Shown here one piece after another: positions 7,917 to 16,982 of a stretch of 64,000 nt of DNA (position 1 is the first letter of the stretch; the number at the start of each line of letters is the position of its first letter). The translations under genes and the position numbers were made by a program. The notes beneath the pieces are model-generated. The model was not told the DNA's origin. It ran no database searches and saw only the letters and a program-made list of their open reading frames with translations. Source of the DNA: Natronolimnohabitans innermongolicus JCM 12255. Its GTDB lineage: Archaea; Halobacteriota; Halobacteria; Halobacteriales; Natrialbaceae. The DNA lies in assembly GCF_000337215.1 (NCBI RefSeq), contig NZ_AOHZ01000031.1, positions 37,115 to 101,114 of the forward strand. Reading direction: 5' to 3'.

Positions 7917-9266
7917 ATGTCACGGACACCAACTCGCGCGTTTCACGGCGAGCGAACCAACGCCGCCCTCTCGTGGGTCACCGTCGCCGTCGCGATAGCC
8001 GTCGGCGCGTGGGCGCTCGGGGAGGGACTCGTCCACGAAGTACTGTTCGCGGCGACCGCGGTGACGATCGCGCTCGTTCCCGCGATCGCCCTCGAGTCGA
8101 CGCGCGCCGCGCTCCCGTGGGAGGTGACGGCCGCGGCGATCGCGGCGCTGGTCGCGGCGCTCGCCGCGCCTGACCTCTGGAGCAGGCAGGTCGTTCTCTA
8201 CGGCGGAGCCGGTGTACTGGCGCTCGCGTTGACCCTCGAGTTGAACGCGCTGACCGAAGTGCGACTCGAGCGGTGGCTCGCCGTCGCGTTCGTGGCGATG
8301 CTCGCGGCGGCGATCGCGGCGACGTGGGCGACGCTTACCTGGGTACAGGACGGGATCGCCGGAACGGACGTCATCGCGACGAACGCCGAGGTCATGTGGC
8401 TGCTGATCGCCGCGACCACCGTCGGGCTGTTCGCGGGCGTCTGTTTCGACCTCTACTACCGGCAGTTTCCCGGCGAGGAACTCGTCTCGGCGCCGGTCGA
8501 CGGCGTCGACGAGGAACTGTTCGCCGTCAAAGCGGACATCGACGGCGCGCCGTCACTCGAGGAGCGACTGCCGCTCTCCGGATCGGTCCAGGGATGGGCC
8601 GTCCACGCGATGCGGGTCGCGATGGCGGCGATGATCGCGTACGGCGTGCTGACGGTCGACACCGGTATCGTCACCAACGTCGGCGCGATGCTCGCGATCA
8701 CGTTCGTTCCGACGCTGCTTCGCCGGCGGTACGATCTTCCCTTCGACGCGGGGCTCGTACTCTGGATCACGCTGGTCGTCTTCCTCCACGCGCTCGGCTC
8801 GGCGTACATCTACGAGCGGTCGTTCTGGTGGCACAACGTCACCCACCCGCTGTCGGCGACGCTCGTCGGCGCGGTCGGCTACGTCGCGATCCGAACGCTC
8901 GACGAGCACCGCGACGAGATCCACCTCCCGCCCGAACTCATCCCGAGTTTCGTCGTCCTGTTCGTGATCTCGGCCGGCGTCTTCTGGGAGATCGGCGAGT
9001 TCGCACAGGACGCCATTGCCGCCGCGACCGGCCTCCAGATGCCCCTGGCCCAGCACGGCCTCGACGACACGATGACCGACATCGTCTTCAACACGATCGG
9101 CGGCACGATCACCGCGCTGTGGGGACTGCCGTATCTCACCGAACTCACCGACGACATTACCGACTCGCTCGAGGGCTGGCGCGTCCTCGAGTACGGCTCG
9201 TCGACCGCCTCCGACGCCGGCGACGGCGGGTCGAGCGACTCGAGCGAAGCCGAGTCGACGGACTGA
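7917..9266 (+). CDS. multi-pass membrane protein with YjdF/DUF2238-like C-terminal part
   Basis: This 449-residue protein has about eleven hydrophobic helices. The C-terminal third carries a conserved polar pattern in the membrane: FLHALGSAYIYERSFWWHNVTHPLSA, then VFWEIGEFAQDAI and DDTMTDIVFNTIGGTITALWG. This W-E-x-x-E/D-F plus D-D-T-x-x-D-x-x-x-N-x-x-G arrangement resembles the bacterial YjdF (DUF2238) family, of unknown function. Residues 440-449 are an Asp/Ser tail. It is divergently transcribed from a YdjM-like gene, and both have paralogues in the same arrangement at 52-54 kb. Confidence 0.75.
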   Translation: MSRTPTRAFHGERTNAALSWVTVAVAIAVGAWALGEGLVHEVLFAATAVTIALVPAIALESTRAALPWEVTAAAIAALVAALAAPDLWSRQVVLYGGAGVLALALTLELNALTEVRLERWLAVAFVAMLAAAIAATWATLTWVQDGIAGTDVIATNAEVMWLLIAATTVGLFAGVCFDLYYRQFPGEELVSAPVDGVDEELFAVKADIDGAPSLEERLPLSGSVQGWAVHAMRVAMAAMIAYGVLTVDTGIVTNVGAMLAITFVPTLLRRRYDLPFDAGLVLWITLVVFLHALGSAYIYERSFWWHNVTHPLSATLVGAVGYVAIRTLDEHRDEIHLPPELIPSFVVLFVISAGVFWEIGEFAQDAIAAATGLQMPLAQHGLDDTMTDIVFNTIGGTITALWGLPYLTELTDDITDSLEGWRVLEYGSSTASDAGDGGSSDSSEAESTD

Positions 9267-9327
9267 GCGGATTCGACGGCGCGTTTGCAAAAAATCAGTC
9301 GGTTCGGGAGTCGGTACGGCCGGCGGC

Positions 9328-11247
9328 TCAGTCGTCGGCCGGGGCCGCCGAGTCGCCCGCGGAGACGCCCGTACCGGGGCCGAGGTCGATGCCGAGTTCG
9401 TCTAGCTTCTCGTCCGGCACCACGCCGTCGACCCAGCCGCGGTAGTCGTAGTACTCGTCTTTCATCTCCTCGAGCTCGCAGTACTCGCCTTCGCTCGCTC
9501 CCTGTCCGGGGATGCCGTCTTCCAGGAAGCGCTCTGGCAGCGAGTCGTCGGCGCCGTCGAAGCCGGCGAGGTTGTTGTAGTAGCGCTCTAAGTTGTAGAT
9601 CCGTTCGCCGGCCTCGAGCAGTTCGTCCTCGGAGACGTCGAGGCCAGTCATCCCGTTGTACTGGAGGACGTACTCCTCGATCCCCTCCGCGAAGGCGTTG
9701 AACTTGCAGATGTCGAAGCTGTCGGAGATGGCGTGGAGGTCCTGGAAGGTAGCGGTGAGTTCGCCTTTCCCCTCGTACTCGTAGGGGTCGACCTTCTCGG
9801 GAACGCCGAGGATCTCCGCCGAGGGCGTGTAGCCACGCAGGTGGCAGGCGCCGCGGTTCGAGGTGGCGTAGCCGATGCCCATTCCCTTCATGCAGCGGGG
9901 ATCGTAGGCGGCGATGGTCTGGCCCTTGACGGCCAGGGAGTTGTCCCGTGCGTCTTTCGCCTCCGCGACGCGGCGCGGTCCGTCGGCGAGGAGGTCCGCG
10001 AGGTCGTCCTCGCGGCGGGCGATGCGCTCGATCATGTCGATCATCGTCTCGTAGTCGCCCCACTCGAGGTCGCCCTCCTCGAGTTTGCCTTCCTCGGACA
10101 TCTCCATCGCCATCGCCATCATGTTCCCCGTCTCGATGGTGTCGACGCCCATGTCGTTACAGCGCTCGATCATGACGGCGACGGCGTCGCGGTCGGTGTG
10201 ACCGGAGTTCGGACCGAGGGCGTAGGCCGATTCGTACTCGTAGGACTCCGTGCGGACGTTCAGCTCCTCGCCCTTGTGCTGGTGTTGGACCTCGACTTCT
10301 TTCTTGCAGGCGACGGGACAGGAGTGACAGGTCGGTTCGTCGACGAGGATGTTCTCGCGGACGTTCTCGCCCGAGACGCGCTCAGCGTCGACGTCCGCGC
10401 CCTCGGCGTCGCGCATGGCCTCGGTCGAGGTGTAGCGGCCGTTTTTCGTCGGGAGCCCGTCCATCTCTTCGCCGACGTTCATCAGGACGTTCGTCCCGTA
10501 CATCGAGAGCCCGCCCTCGTTGGGCGCGGTGACCTCCGACTCCTGGATGGCCTGCATGGCCTGCTGGTGACCCTCCATGAACGTCTCCTTGTCGGCGGGC
10601 TGGGGCATCTTCGTCCCCGATTTCACGACGACGGCCTTGAGATTCTTCGACCCCATGACACAGCCCGTGCCGCCGCGGCCGGAGGCTCGGTCGTCCTCGT
10701 TCATAATGCAGGCGTACTTCACGCCGTTTTCGCCGCCTGGGCCGATTCCCATGATCGAGAGGTTCTTCCCGTACGCACCGTCTACCTCGTCTTCGATGGC
10801 GTCTCGAGCGGCGTGGAAGCCCTCGCCCCAGAGCTCCGAAGCGTCCCGGAGTTCGACCTCGCCGTCCTCGACGTAGGCGTAGACGGGGTCGTCGGCCTGT
10901 CCCTCGAACAGCAGGCCGTCGAAGCCGGCCCACTTCAGCCGCGCGCCCGACCAGCCGCCGTGGTGGCTGTCGGTGACGGTGCCTGTCAGCGGCGACTTCG
11001 TACAGACCGCGATCCGACCGCTCATCGTCGTCTGCGTCCCCGACAGCGGTCCGTTCATGAACGCGAGCAGGTTGTCCGGGCCGACCGGATCGACGTCGAC
11101 GCCCTGTTCGAAGACGTACTTGACGCCGAGTCCGCGCGCGCCGATATACTTCTTCGCGTCCTCCTCGTCGATCGACTCGTAGTCGACCGTCCCCTCCGAA
11201 AGATCGACACGAGCGATCCGGTCCTGAAATCCGCCAAGTTCAGTCAT
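9328..11247 (-). CDS. aor: tungsten-dependent aldehyde:ferredoxin oxidoreductase
   Basis: This 639-residue protein has the length and domain order of AOR-family enzymes. The N-terminal half carries GARGLGVKYVFEQG, SGRIAVCTKSPLTGTVTDSHHGG and the pterin-binding SGRGGTGCVMGSKNLKA. The iron-sulfur ligands are in CHSCPVACKKEV, with a fourth Cys later (in FDICKFNAF). AOR oxidises aldehydes to carboxylic acids with ferredoxin and contains bis-pyranopterin tungsten and one [4Fe-4S] cluster. The gene is single; the 300-base gap upstream carries its promoter. Substrate cannot be read from sequence. Confidence 0.93.
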   Translation of the reverse strand: MTELGGFQDRIARVDLSEGTVDYESIDEEDAKKYIGARGLGVKYVFEQGVDVDPVGPDNLLAFMNGPLSGTQTTMSGRIAVCTKSPLTGTVTDSHHGGWSGARLKWAGFDGLLFEGQADDPVYAYVEDGEVELRDASELWGEGFHAARDAIEDEVDGAYGKNLSIMGIGPGGENGVKYACIMNEDDRASGRGGTGCVMGSKNLKAVVVKSGTKMPQPADKETFMEGHQQAMQAIQESEVTAPNEGGLSMYGTNVLMNVGEEMDGLPTKNGRYTSTEAMRDAEGADVDAERVSGENVRENILVDEPTCHSCPVACKKEVEVQHQHKGEELNVRTESYEYESAYALGPNSGHTDRDAVAVMIERCNDMGVDTIETGNMMAMAMEMSEEGKLEEGDLEWGDYETMIDMIERIARREDDLADLLADGPRRVAEAKDARDNSLAVKGQTIAAYDPRCMKGMGIGYATSNRGACHLRGYTPSAEILGVPEKVDPYEYEGKGELTATFQDLHAISDSFDICKFNAFAEGIEEYVLQYNGMTGLDVSEDELLEAGERIYNLERYYNNLAGFDGADDSLPERFLEDGIPGQGASEGEYCELEEMKDEYYDYRGWVDGVVPDEKLDELGIDLGPGTGVSAGDSAAPADD

Positions 11248-11560
11248 GATAACTCCTCACCCATACCTTCGGCCTCTGTCCTGTTAGTCGTTCTCACGCG
11301 TACGAAACCGAACGTGGTTACGTTGCGGGGGACTCGAGCGGACGCGAGGCAGTCGACGGACGGCAGTGGGAGAGGCGACGATCGGCGGGGAGACACGGAC
11401 GAGAGCGGGCTCCGGTTGAACGAACCGGTCGCGACGAGCGAACGACGTCACAAACACTGCCAGATTGTAACTGATTTCAGTCGCGACTCGGCCGTCGAGT
11501 GGATCGAAAACGAGGTAACCGCTCGGTTTCGACGCCGATACCGACGACGACCGCCGACCG
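11248..11560. other. intergenic region between aor and a DUF1328-like gene
   Basis: This gap holds the promoter of the minus-strand aor gene, presumably within the first 60 bases (11250-11310). There is a slightly AT-richer stretch around 11464-11482 (gattgtaactgatttcag). I see no gene, tRNA, terminator-like hairpin or repeat. Short open frames here use codons unlike genes in the window. Confidence 0.5.
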
Positions 11561-11755
11561 CTACAGTAGCAAGGCGACGACCGCGAGGATGATGAAGATG
11601 AGCACGAAGATGCGTGCGATCTCCATCGAGATCCCGGCGACGCCGCGGGCCCCGACGGCTGCGGCGACGATCGCGAGCACGAAGAAGATTAGCGCCCAGT
11701 ACAGAAAGCCGCCGCCGCCCATCTGGAGTGGAACCGCTGCTGTGAGATCGAGCAT
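11561..11755 (-). CDS. DUF1328-like small membrane protein
   Basis: This 64-residue protein has two hydrophobic helices: GFLYWALIFFVLAIVAAAVG (about residues 13-32) with a Gly-rich turn ARGVAGIS and then MEIARIFVLIFIILAVVALLL. The central A-x-G-x-A-x-x-x-A pattern and length are those of DUF1328 family proteins (for example bacterial YtjA-like). Function is unknown. The ATG at 11755 was preferred over one at 11770 because the family begins MLxxA. Downstream of it lies the intergenic region of the aor gene. Confidence 0.75.
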   Translation of the reverse strand: MLDLTAAVPLQMGGGGFLYWALIFFVLAIVAAAVGARGVAGISMEIARIFVLIFIILAVVALLL

Positions 11756-11851
11756 ACGACGGGCTATCACGACCGGATAGATAAACCTCGGCGACCGTCC
11801 AACGTCTAATTCCGGGCTACAGTCCGTTAAGCCGACCGTTCCCCGGCAGTG

Positions 11852-13798
11852 TCAACCCGAATTCTCAGGACCCCCGAAGAAGGCCCGACAGAGTTTGGCC
11901 TCCGCCGATCGCAGATGCTCGTGAAACGTCGGTCGCGAGACGTCCATCGACCGGGCCAGTTCCTCGCCCGTCGTCGGCCGCGGCCACTCGAAGTAGCCGC
12001 TCAGGTACGCCCGCTGGAGTGCAACGAACTGACGCTCGGTGAGGTCGTCCTCGAGTCGCGCGGCGAACTCTTGACGGGTCTCGCCGTCGCGTTCTCGCTG
12101 CTGGAAGGAGATGACGTCGAAGCCGTCGTAGCGGTCTTCGACGGCCTCGACGATCGAGCGGACGTTCGCCGATCGGGGAATTTCGAGGGTGATGCGTGCG
12201 CGGCCGCCCTCGCTCTCGATCGTCTGCGTGCGAACGCCGCGCTCGGAGAGCCAGCCGACGAGGTCGTCGCCGCCGGAGAGTTCGATCAGACACTCGTCGT
12301 CGCGTTCGACGACGACGCGACAGTCGAACCCGGCGTCCTCGGCGGCCGCAGTGAGCGCCTCGCTCGTGGCGTCGGCTCCGGTCGCGGTGAACAGCGACGC
12401 CGTCTCGTCGCCGGTTCGATGCACCGACCGTCGGTACGCGAGTCGGCAGTCGACGGCTGCAGTGAGCGCAACGGGGGCGACGGATCGATCGGACAGCGCG
12501 AGATCGACGGCGACGACGGCGTCGGTCTCGAGGACGCGGCTCGTCTCGCGGGCGTTGACGCCGCTTGCGACCGCGCGGGCCAGCGCCGAGAGAACGACCG
12601 CTTCGCGGTCGTCGATCCCGCGATCGTCGCCGAGTCGGACGGTGAGGACGCCGTACTCGATGCCGTTGTACGTGAGCGGAAACGCCGCGCGGGTGGTACC
12701 CTCGACCGTCGCGGTCGCGGCGTCGTCGGCGGCGAGGGCCGCGGCTGCGGGGTGGTCACCGGACATCGCGACCGGCTCGGCGGGCGTCTCGCCGGTGGCC
12801 GCTCGGACGCCGATCGTTCCCGTGGCGGGGTTTCGCTCGCCGATCCACGCGCCGTCGTAGGTCGCTTCGTCGACGATCCGATCGCAGACGGCCGCCTCGA
12901 GCGCGGATCGATCCGTCGATCCCGCGACGGCGTCGGTCACGTCGCCGATCAGCCCCTCGACCCGATCGAGGGTGTACTCGAGTTCCTCGGTTCGAGCCTC
13001 GAGTTCGAGTTCGGCCTCCTTGCGGGCGGTGACGTCGTTCTGGAAGCCGACGTAGTGGGTCACCGTTCCCGTTTCGTCGCGAACGGGCGCGATGGTGACC
13101 TCGTTCCAGAACTCGGTGCCGTCCTTGCGGTAGTTCTTCAACTCGACCGTAACGGGGCGATCTTCGTCGATCGCCGCCGCCATCTCGGCGATCGCCGCCT
13201 CGCTCGAGTCCTCCCCCTGGAGGAACCGGCAGTTTCGGCCGACGACCTCGTCGTAGCCGTAGCCGGTGATCTCCTGGTAGGCGTCGTTGATGTACACCAG
13301 CGGATTGTCCTCGAGTGCGGGATCGGAGATGGTGATTCCAACCGGCGCTTCGTTGATCGTGCGTTCTTTGACCGCACGGTCTCGCGCGCCGAGAACGCTC
13401 GCACCGCCACCCGAAACGGCGCCCTCGGTCTCCCCGCGGGCCGGTTCGAACGTGATCGTCGCGCCCTCGGTCGACCGATGGACCCGCGCTTCGTACTGGT
13501 CCCAATCGCCCGGAAACGAAACGCGACGAGCGGTGCCGACCGTCGTCTCGCCGATCGCCGTCTCGAGTCGCGGCCAGGACTGGAGGTGTGCAGCCGCGTC
13601 CCACGTTTCGCCGCGGTCTTCACCGTCACTCGATTCCACCGGGAGATCGAACGCGTCCCGCGCCGCCCCGTTGGCGTACGTGATCGTTCCCTCGCTGATC
13701 GCGACGATGGGGTCGACCACGGCCTCGAGTGCGGCGGCTGCCGGCGACCTCACGCCCTCGTCGCTATCCCTCGCATCGCCAGTGTTCATAGTCGTCAT
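11852..13798 (-). CDS. bat: LOV/PAS-GAF-Bat-type helix-turn-helix regulator (bacterioopsin-activator-like)
   Basis: This 648-residue regulator has the Bat architecture. Residues about 20-120 are a PAS-like domain, 142-260 a second PAS domain with the LOV signature GRNCRFLQGE (Cys190 in the position of the photo-adduct cysteine), about 280-420 a GAF domain, about 440-560 a BAT sensor region, and about 590-640 the HTH_10 domain (LTERQFVALQRAYLSGYFEWPRPTTGEELA). Bat of Halobacterium activates bacterioopsin genes in response to light and oxygen. No opsin gene is in this window, so the target is unknown. The start was put at 13798; an in-frame ATG follows at 13789. Confidence 0.88.
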   Translation of the reverse strand: MTTMNTGDARDSDEGVRSPAAAALEAVVDPIVAISEGTITYANGAARDAFDLPVESSDGEDRGETWDAAAHLQSWPRLETAIGETTVGTARRVSFPGDWDQYEARVHRSTEGATITFEPARGETEGAVSGGGASVLGARDRAVKERTINEAPVGITISDPALEDNPLVYINDAYQEITGYGYDEVVGRNCRFLQGEDSSEAAIAEMAAAIDEDRPVTVELKNYRKDGTEFWNEVTIAPVRDETGTVTHYVGFQNDVTARKEAELELEARTEELEYTLDRVEGLIGDVTDAVAGSTDRSALEAAVCDRIVDEATYDGAWIGERNPATGTIGVRAATGETPAEPVAMSGDHPAAAALAADDAATATVEGTTRAAFPLTYNGIEYGVLTVRLGDDRGIDDREAVVLSALARAVASGVNARETSRVLETDAVVAVDLALSDRSVAPVALTAAVDCRLAYRRSVHRTGDETASLFTATGADATSEALTAAAEDAGFDCRVVVERDDECLIELSGGDDLVGWLSERGVRTQTIESEGGRARITLEIPRSANVRSIVEAVEDRYDGFDVISFQQRERDGETRQEFAARLEDDLTERQFVALQRAYLSGYFEWPRPTTGEELARSMDVSRPTFHEHLRSAEAKLCRAFFGGPENSG

Positions 13799-13891
13799 TG
13801 GCTGCCGATGCCCTAAGAACCACGGTGATCGAACGGACGGTTCAACTGGCCCACAGTGAATGTTATTGTCTGCCATGCTGTATAGTGTCAT

Positions 13892-14083
13892 ATGAGTGCG
13901 TACCGCTCACCGTTCGAACAGCTCCGGGAGAAATTCGACGAATCGGAGGCCGTCTGTCGAGCCTGTGGCTACGTCGACGCCGATGGGGGATGGCGCGTCA
14001 CGACGACCGGCGGTCGCGTCACGTACCAGTTCGTCTGTCCCGCCTGCGACGCCGTCGAAACGCGGGAGATGCGACTCGAGTAG
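13892..14083 (+). CDS. small zinc-ribbon protein (63 aa)
   Basis: This 63-residue protein has two CxxC pairs, CRACGYVDADG at residues 22-25 and CPACDAVETR at 49-52, which fit one zinc-ribbon. The N-terminal helix SPFEQLREKFDESEAV and the intervening strand WRVTTTGGRVTYQFV match haloarchaeal zinc-ribbon proteins related to HVO_2753-type small proteins in general design. A TATA-like stretch (tgttattg at 13861) lies 31 bases upstream, so the mRNA is probably leaderless. It is divergent from the LOV/Bat regulator. Confidence 0.82.
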   Translation: MSAYRSPFEQLREKFDESEAVCRACGYVDADGGWRVTTTGGRVTYQFVCPACDAVETREMRLE

Positions 14084-14279
14084 CCCCCACGGTTATTATC
14101 GTGTCGTGTAACCCCGAGAAGCAACGCGTTCGTCGGCTCGTACCGGTAGCGCGGACCCAGCCGTTCGATCGGTCAGCCGATCCGAGAGCCGAACCGGAAT
14201 CGAGCGAGGACCCTCGAGCGTCGCGGTCGGTGCGTTTCGGACCCGTCGGGACCGTTTCCCGCGCGATCGCTACCTCGAG

Positions 14280-14957
14280 GTGGGAGTAGTGGCGCAGAAT
14301 TTCATCGCTGAGATGACTATTTCTCATCCCAATCTCTCGCTGACTCCGACGATTCGGACCGCTTCGGACGCGGATATAACGATCGAATCGCAACCGCTAC
14401 CGTTCCACGAACGAGCCGGACCGATCATGTTCTACTCGATATCTGACTGTAGTTACCAGACGATCGAATCCGCGCTCGCGACCGATCACACCGTCGACGA
14501 GTGGCAAGTGACGATGGAATTTGCGGACTGTCGCTTGTATCAGGTATACCATAGCTCGGCCACGAAATTCACCTACCCGAAAATGGCCGACATCGGTCTG
14601 CAGGTGCTCTCGATTCAGAACGCCGAACGAGGTTGGACGATACGACTTCACGCGGCCGACAGGGAACACCTCGGTGACTACTGGCAGTACTGCCGCGAGG
14701 AGGACGTCCGGTGGAATCTCAAGAAACTGTACAGCACCGGACCGCAAGCGCGCACTAGCTACGGTGACGGCGACGAGTTCTCCCTGACCGAACGCCAGCG
14801 GGAGGTCGCCCGCACCGCGGCTCGAATGGGGTACTACGAGCGGGACGGAGCCAGCGCGCAAGCGGTCGCCGACGAACTCGGAATCTCCTCGTCGACGCTG
14901 TCGACGCATCTGCGGCGGATTCTGGCCGAAGTGTTCGCGCAAGTATTCGACGAGTGA
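14280..14957 (+). CDS. Bat-type helix-turn-helix transcriptional regulator
   Basis: This 225-residue protein ends in an HTH_10 domain: LTERQREVARTAARMGYYERDGASAQAVADELGISSSTLSTHLRRILAEVFAQVFDE, with the recognition helix SSTLSTHLRRIL. The first 150 residues are the usual companion domain (ISHPNLSLTPTI at the start). It is a sequence relative of the regulator at 24607-25299, which shares the same HPxLxLTPTI opening. A HalOD1 gene follows 105 bases downstream on the same strand. A GTG at 14289 is an alternative start, giving better agreement with that paralogue. Confidence 0.82.
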   Translation: MGVVAQNFIAEMTISHPNLSLTPTIRTASDADITIESQPLPFHERAGPIMFYSISDCSYQTIESALATDHTVDEWQVTMEFADCRLYQVYHSSATKFTYPKMADIGLQVLSIQNAERGWTIRLHAADREHLGDYWQYCREEDVRWNLKKLYSTGPQARTSYGDGDEFSLTERQREVARTAARMGYYERDGASAQAVADELGISSSTLSTHLRRILAEVFAQVFDE

Positions 14958-15002
14958 GATCGGCGTTCGACACCGACGGCGGCCGTTCGATTCCCGACCC
15001 GA

Positions 15003-15010
15003 TATAAACG
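15003..15010 (+). promoter_or_regulatory. TATA-like box before the HalOD1 gene
   Basis: TATAAACG lies 53-60 bases before the HalOD1 start at 15063. Equivalent TATA-like boxes sit at almost the same distance before the other two HalOD1 genes of the window, implying separate transcription with a leader of about 30 bases. Confidence 0.5.
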
Positions 15011-15062
15011 GAAGAAGAATACGACGACAGATTCGAGGACCGCAAGGCCGATTCGTCCAGTA

Positions 15063-15332
15063 ATGAGTGACGCGAACTTCGCTCCGAGTCTTTCCGATCA
15101 ACCGACGAGTCTGGCCGTCGTCGAACGGGTCGCCGACCTCGAGGGAACGGACCCGCTATCGCTCCCCCCGCTATACGACGCCATCGATCCGGAAGCGTTG
15201 GATTCGATCAGTCAGTCGACGGCCGGCGGCACGCAGACCGGAGCGGCGGTTCGGTTTACGTACTGCGGGTACGACGTTCGCGTCGGAGACGACGGCGCGA
15301 TCGACGTCTCCGAAACGTGTAGTAGCCACTGA
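15063..15332 (+). CDS. HalOD1 output domain protein
   Basis: This 89-residue protein consists of the HalOD1 domain, which in haloarchaea is found alone or after sensor domains. It has the conserved opening TSLAVVERVADLEGTDPLSLPPLYDAIDPEALD, followed by a strand pair FTYCGYDVRVGDDGAIDV. The domain is proposed to be an output module; its target is unknown. It follows a Bat-type HTH gene on the same strand. It has its own TATA-like box. Two other HalOD1 proteins, 24155-24505 and 38496-38846, have the same neighbour arrangement. Confidence 0.85.
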   Translation: MSDANFAPSLSDQPTSLAVVERVADLEGTDPLSLPPLYDAIDPEALDSISQSTAGGTQTGAAVRFTYCGYDVRVGDDGAIDVSETCSSH

Positions 15333-15499
15333 AAGTAAATGCACAACTGATCGCAGGACAGCGTCGCGGTCAGTGTGTAAATTGTTTCGGTGGCTACGAT
15401 AGTCAAAGGCGACCCCATCGACCGAACGCGAACGGAATGCCGCTGGTCGCGAGCCTCCAGACGAAGGCGCTTTACGCGCTGGACCGCTTTCCCCTCCCA

Positions 15500-16600
15500 A
15501 TGAGTAAACCCACGCCCGAGGTCTACGAGCAGGGCAAGGGCATGGACGCCCACAATCAGGTGATGCGGGAGATCCGCTCGCGCAAGGAAGCGAGCTACGA
15601 CCCCCACGAACCGACGCGCGTCTGGCTCGACGAGGACAACACCCCAACCGGAGTCAAAAACAGCCTGACGATCATCCTCAATACCGGCGGCTGTCGCTGG
15701 GCCCGCGCCGGCGGCTGTACGATGTGCGGGTACGTCGCCGAGAGCGTCGACGGCGGCTCCGTCTCCCACGAGGCGCTGATGAACCAGATCGACGTCTGCC
15801 TCGAGCACGAGTCAGAAAACGCCGACGAGCCGGCCGAACTCATCAAGATCTACACCTCCGGCTCGTTCTTAGACGAGCGCGAGGTCGACGCCGAGAGTCG
15901 CCGCGCCATCGCCGAGACCTTCGCCGACCGCGAGCGCATCGTCTTAGAGTCCCTGCCGGATTTCGTCGACCGCGAGAAGATCGGCGACTTCACGCAGTAC
16001 GGGATCGATACCGACATCGCGATCGGCCTCGAGACGGCCACGGACCGCGTCCGTCACGACTGCGTGAACAAGTACTTCGACTTCGCGGACTTCGAGGACG
16101 CCTGCGCCGAGGCCGCGACGGCCGACGCCGAGGCAGGCGACGACGCGGACGCCGGCATCAAGGCGTATCTGCTGATGAAGCCGCCGTTTCTGACGGAGTC
16201 GGAGGCCGTCGAGGACATGATCGCCTCGATCGAGCGCTGTGCCGACGTCGACGGCTGTCACACCGTCTCGATGAACCCGTGTAACGTCCAGCGCTACACG
16301 ATGGTCGACGAACTCTACTTCAACGACGGCTACCGCCCGCCGTGGCTCTGGTCGGTCGCCCACGTCTTAGAGGAGACCGCCGACATCGACGCCATCGTCG
16401 TCTCAGATCCCGTCGGCCACGGCTCCGACCGCGGCCCGCACAACTGCCAGGAGTGTGACGACCTGGTCCAGAAGGCGATCAAGGACTTCGGCCTCCGGCA
16501 GGATCCAACCGTCTTCGAACAAGTCTCCTGTGAGTGCGAACTGACCTGGGAAACCGTAATGGAGCGCGAGCGAAGCTTCAACCAGCCGCTGACGCGATAG
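15500..16600 (+). CDS. raSEA: archaeosine biosynthesis radical SAM protein RaSEA
   Basis: This 366-residue radical SAM enzyme matches the RaSEA family (formerly TIGR01210). It begins MSKPTPEVYEQGKGMDAHNQ and has the cluster-binding motif C65-x7-C73-x2-C76 (CRWARAGGCTMCGY). RaSEA cleaves the lysine adduct that ArcS attaches to the preQ0 base at position 15 of archaeal tRNA, giving archaeosine. The C-terminal CNCECELTWE-type segment (VSCECELTWE) may bind an auxiliary iron-sulfur or metal site. ArcS is not in this window. An in-frame ATG at 15437 exists, but 15500 matches the family start. Confidence 0.9.
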   Translation: MSKPTPEVYEQGKGMDAHNQVMREIRSRKEASYDPHEPTRVWLDEDNTPTGVKNSLTIILNTGGCRWARAGGCTMCGYVAESVDGGSVSHEALMNQIDVCLEHESENADEPAELIKIYTSGSFLDEREVDAESRRAIAETFADRERIVLESLPDFVDREKIGDFTQYGIDTDIAIGLETATDRVRHDCVNKYFDFADFEDACAEAATADAEAGDDADAGIKAYLLMKPPFLTESEAVEDMIASIERCADVDGCHTVSMNPCNVQRYTMVDELYFNDGYRPPWLWSVAHVLEETADIDAIVVSDPVGHGSDRGPHNCQECDDLVQKAIKDFGLRQDPTVFEQVSCECELTWETVMERERSFNQPLTR

Positions 16601-16650
16601 TGCGAGCTACTGCGGGAAGTGATCGAGCTGACACCTTCCAGTGGACGGAA

Positions 16651-16905
16651 TTAGCGTTCCTGTTCTTCGGTTTGCTTTTTTACGCACCACTCGAAGAGTT
16701 CCTGACGCAGGTCATCATCGGTTTCGCCGAACAGGCTTCCGAGACGATAGCCGAGATTGTCCCACGTCAGCTCCTCCGGTGGCGGACCGTCGGAGTACTT
16801 CGATGACTCCTCTCCGTCGTTGAGGTCCTTGACGGCAGCCGTCCACCCTCGTTTGAACGCCCCCTGACGGTCACTCCCGGGATCCGCCTGCCGAACGTCA
16901 CCCAT
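16651..16905 (-). CDS. conserved small haloarchaeal protein (84 aa), function unknown
   Basis: This 84-residue protein begins MGDVRQADPGSDRQGAFKRG and contains LTWDNLGYRLGSLFGE followed by DLRQELFEWCVKKQ. The centre (ELTWDNLGYRLG) looks like a conserved helix-turn. It lies 77 bases downstream of nadB in the same direction, so it could be part of the nad transcript or independent. No enzymatic motif is visible. I do not assign a function. Confidence 0.65.
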   Translation of the reverse strand: MGDVRQADPGSDRQGAFKRGWTAAVKDLNDGEESSKYSDGPPPEELTWDNLGYRLGSLFGETDDDLRQELFEWCVKKQTEEQER

Positions 16906-16982
16906 CGGAATCGTCGGATCAGTCGTCACGATACCCGTGTGGTCGGCCAGCACCAAAAATTCCGCCTCCGGAACGTCGTTGG

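Noticed and set aside
9733..13816. Very long open frames antisense to aor and to the LOV/Bat gene
   Set aside because: GC-rich genes routinely leave open the antisense frame; residue composition is implausible and the minus-strand proteins have clear domains.
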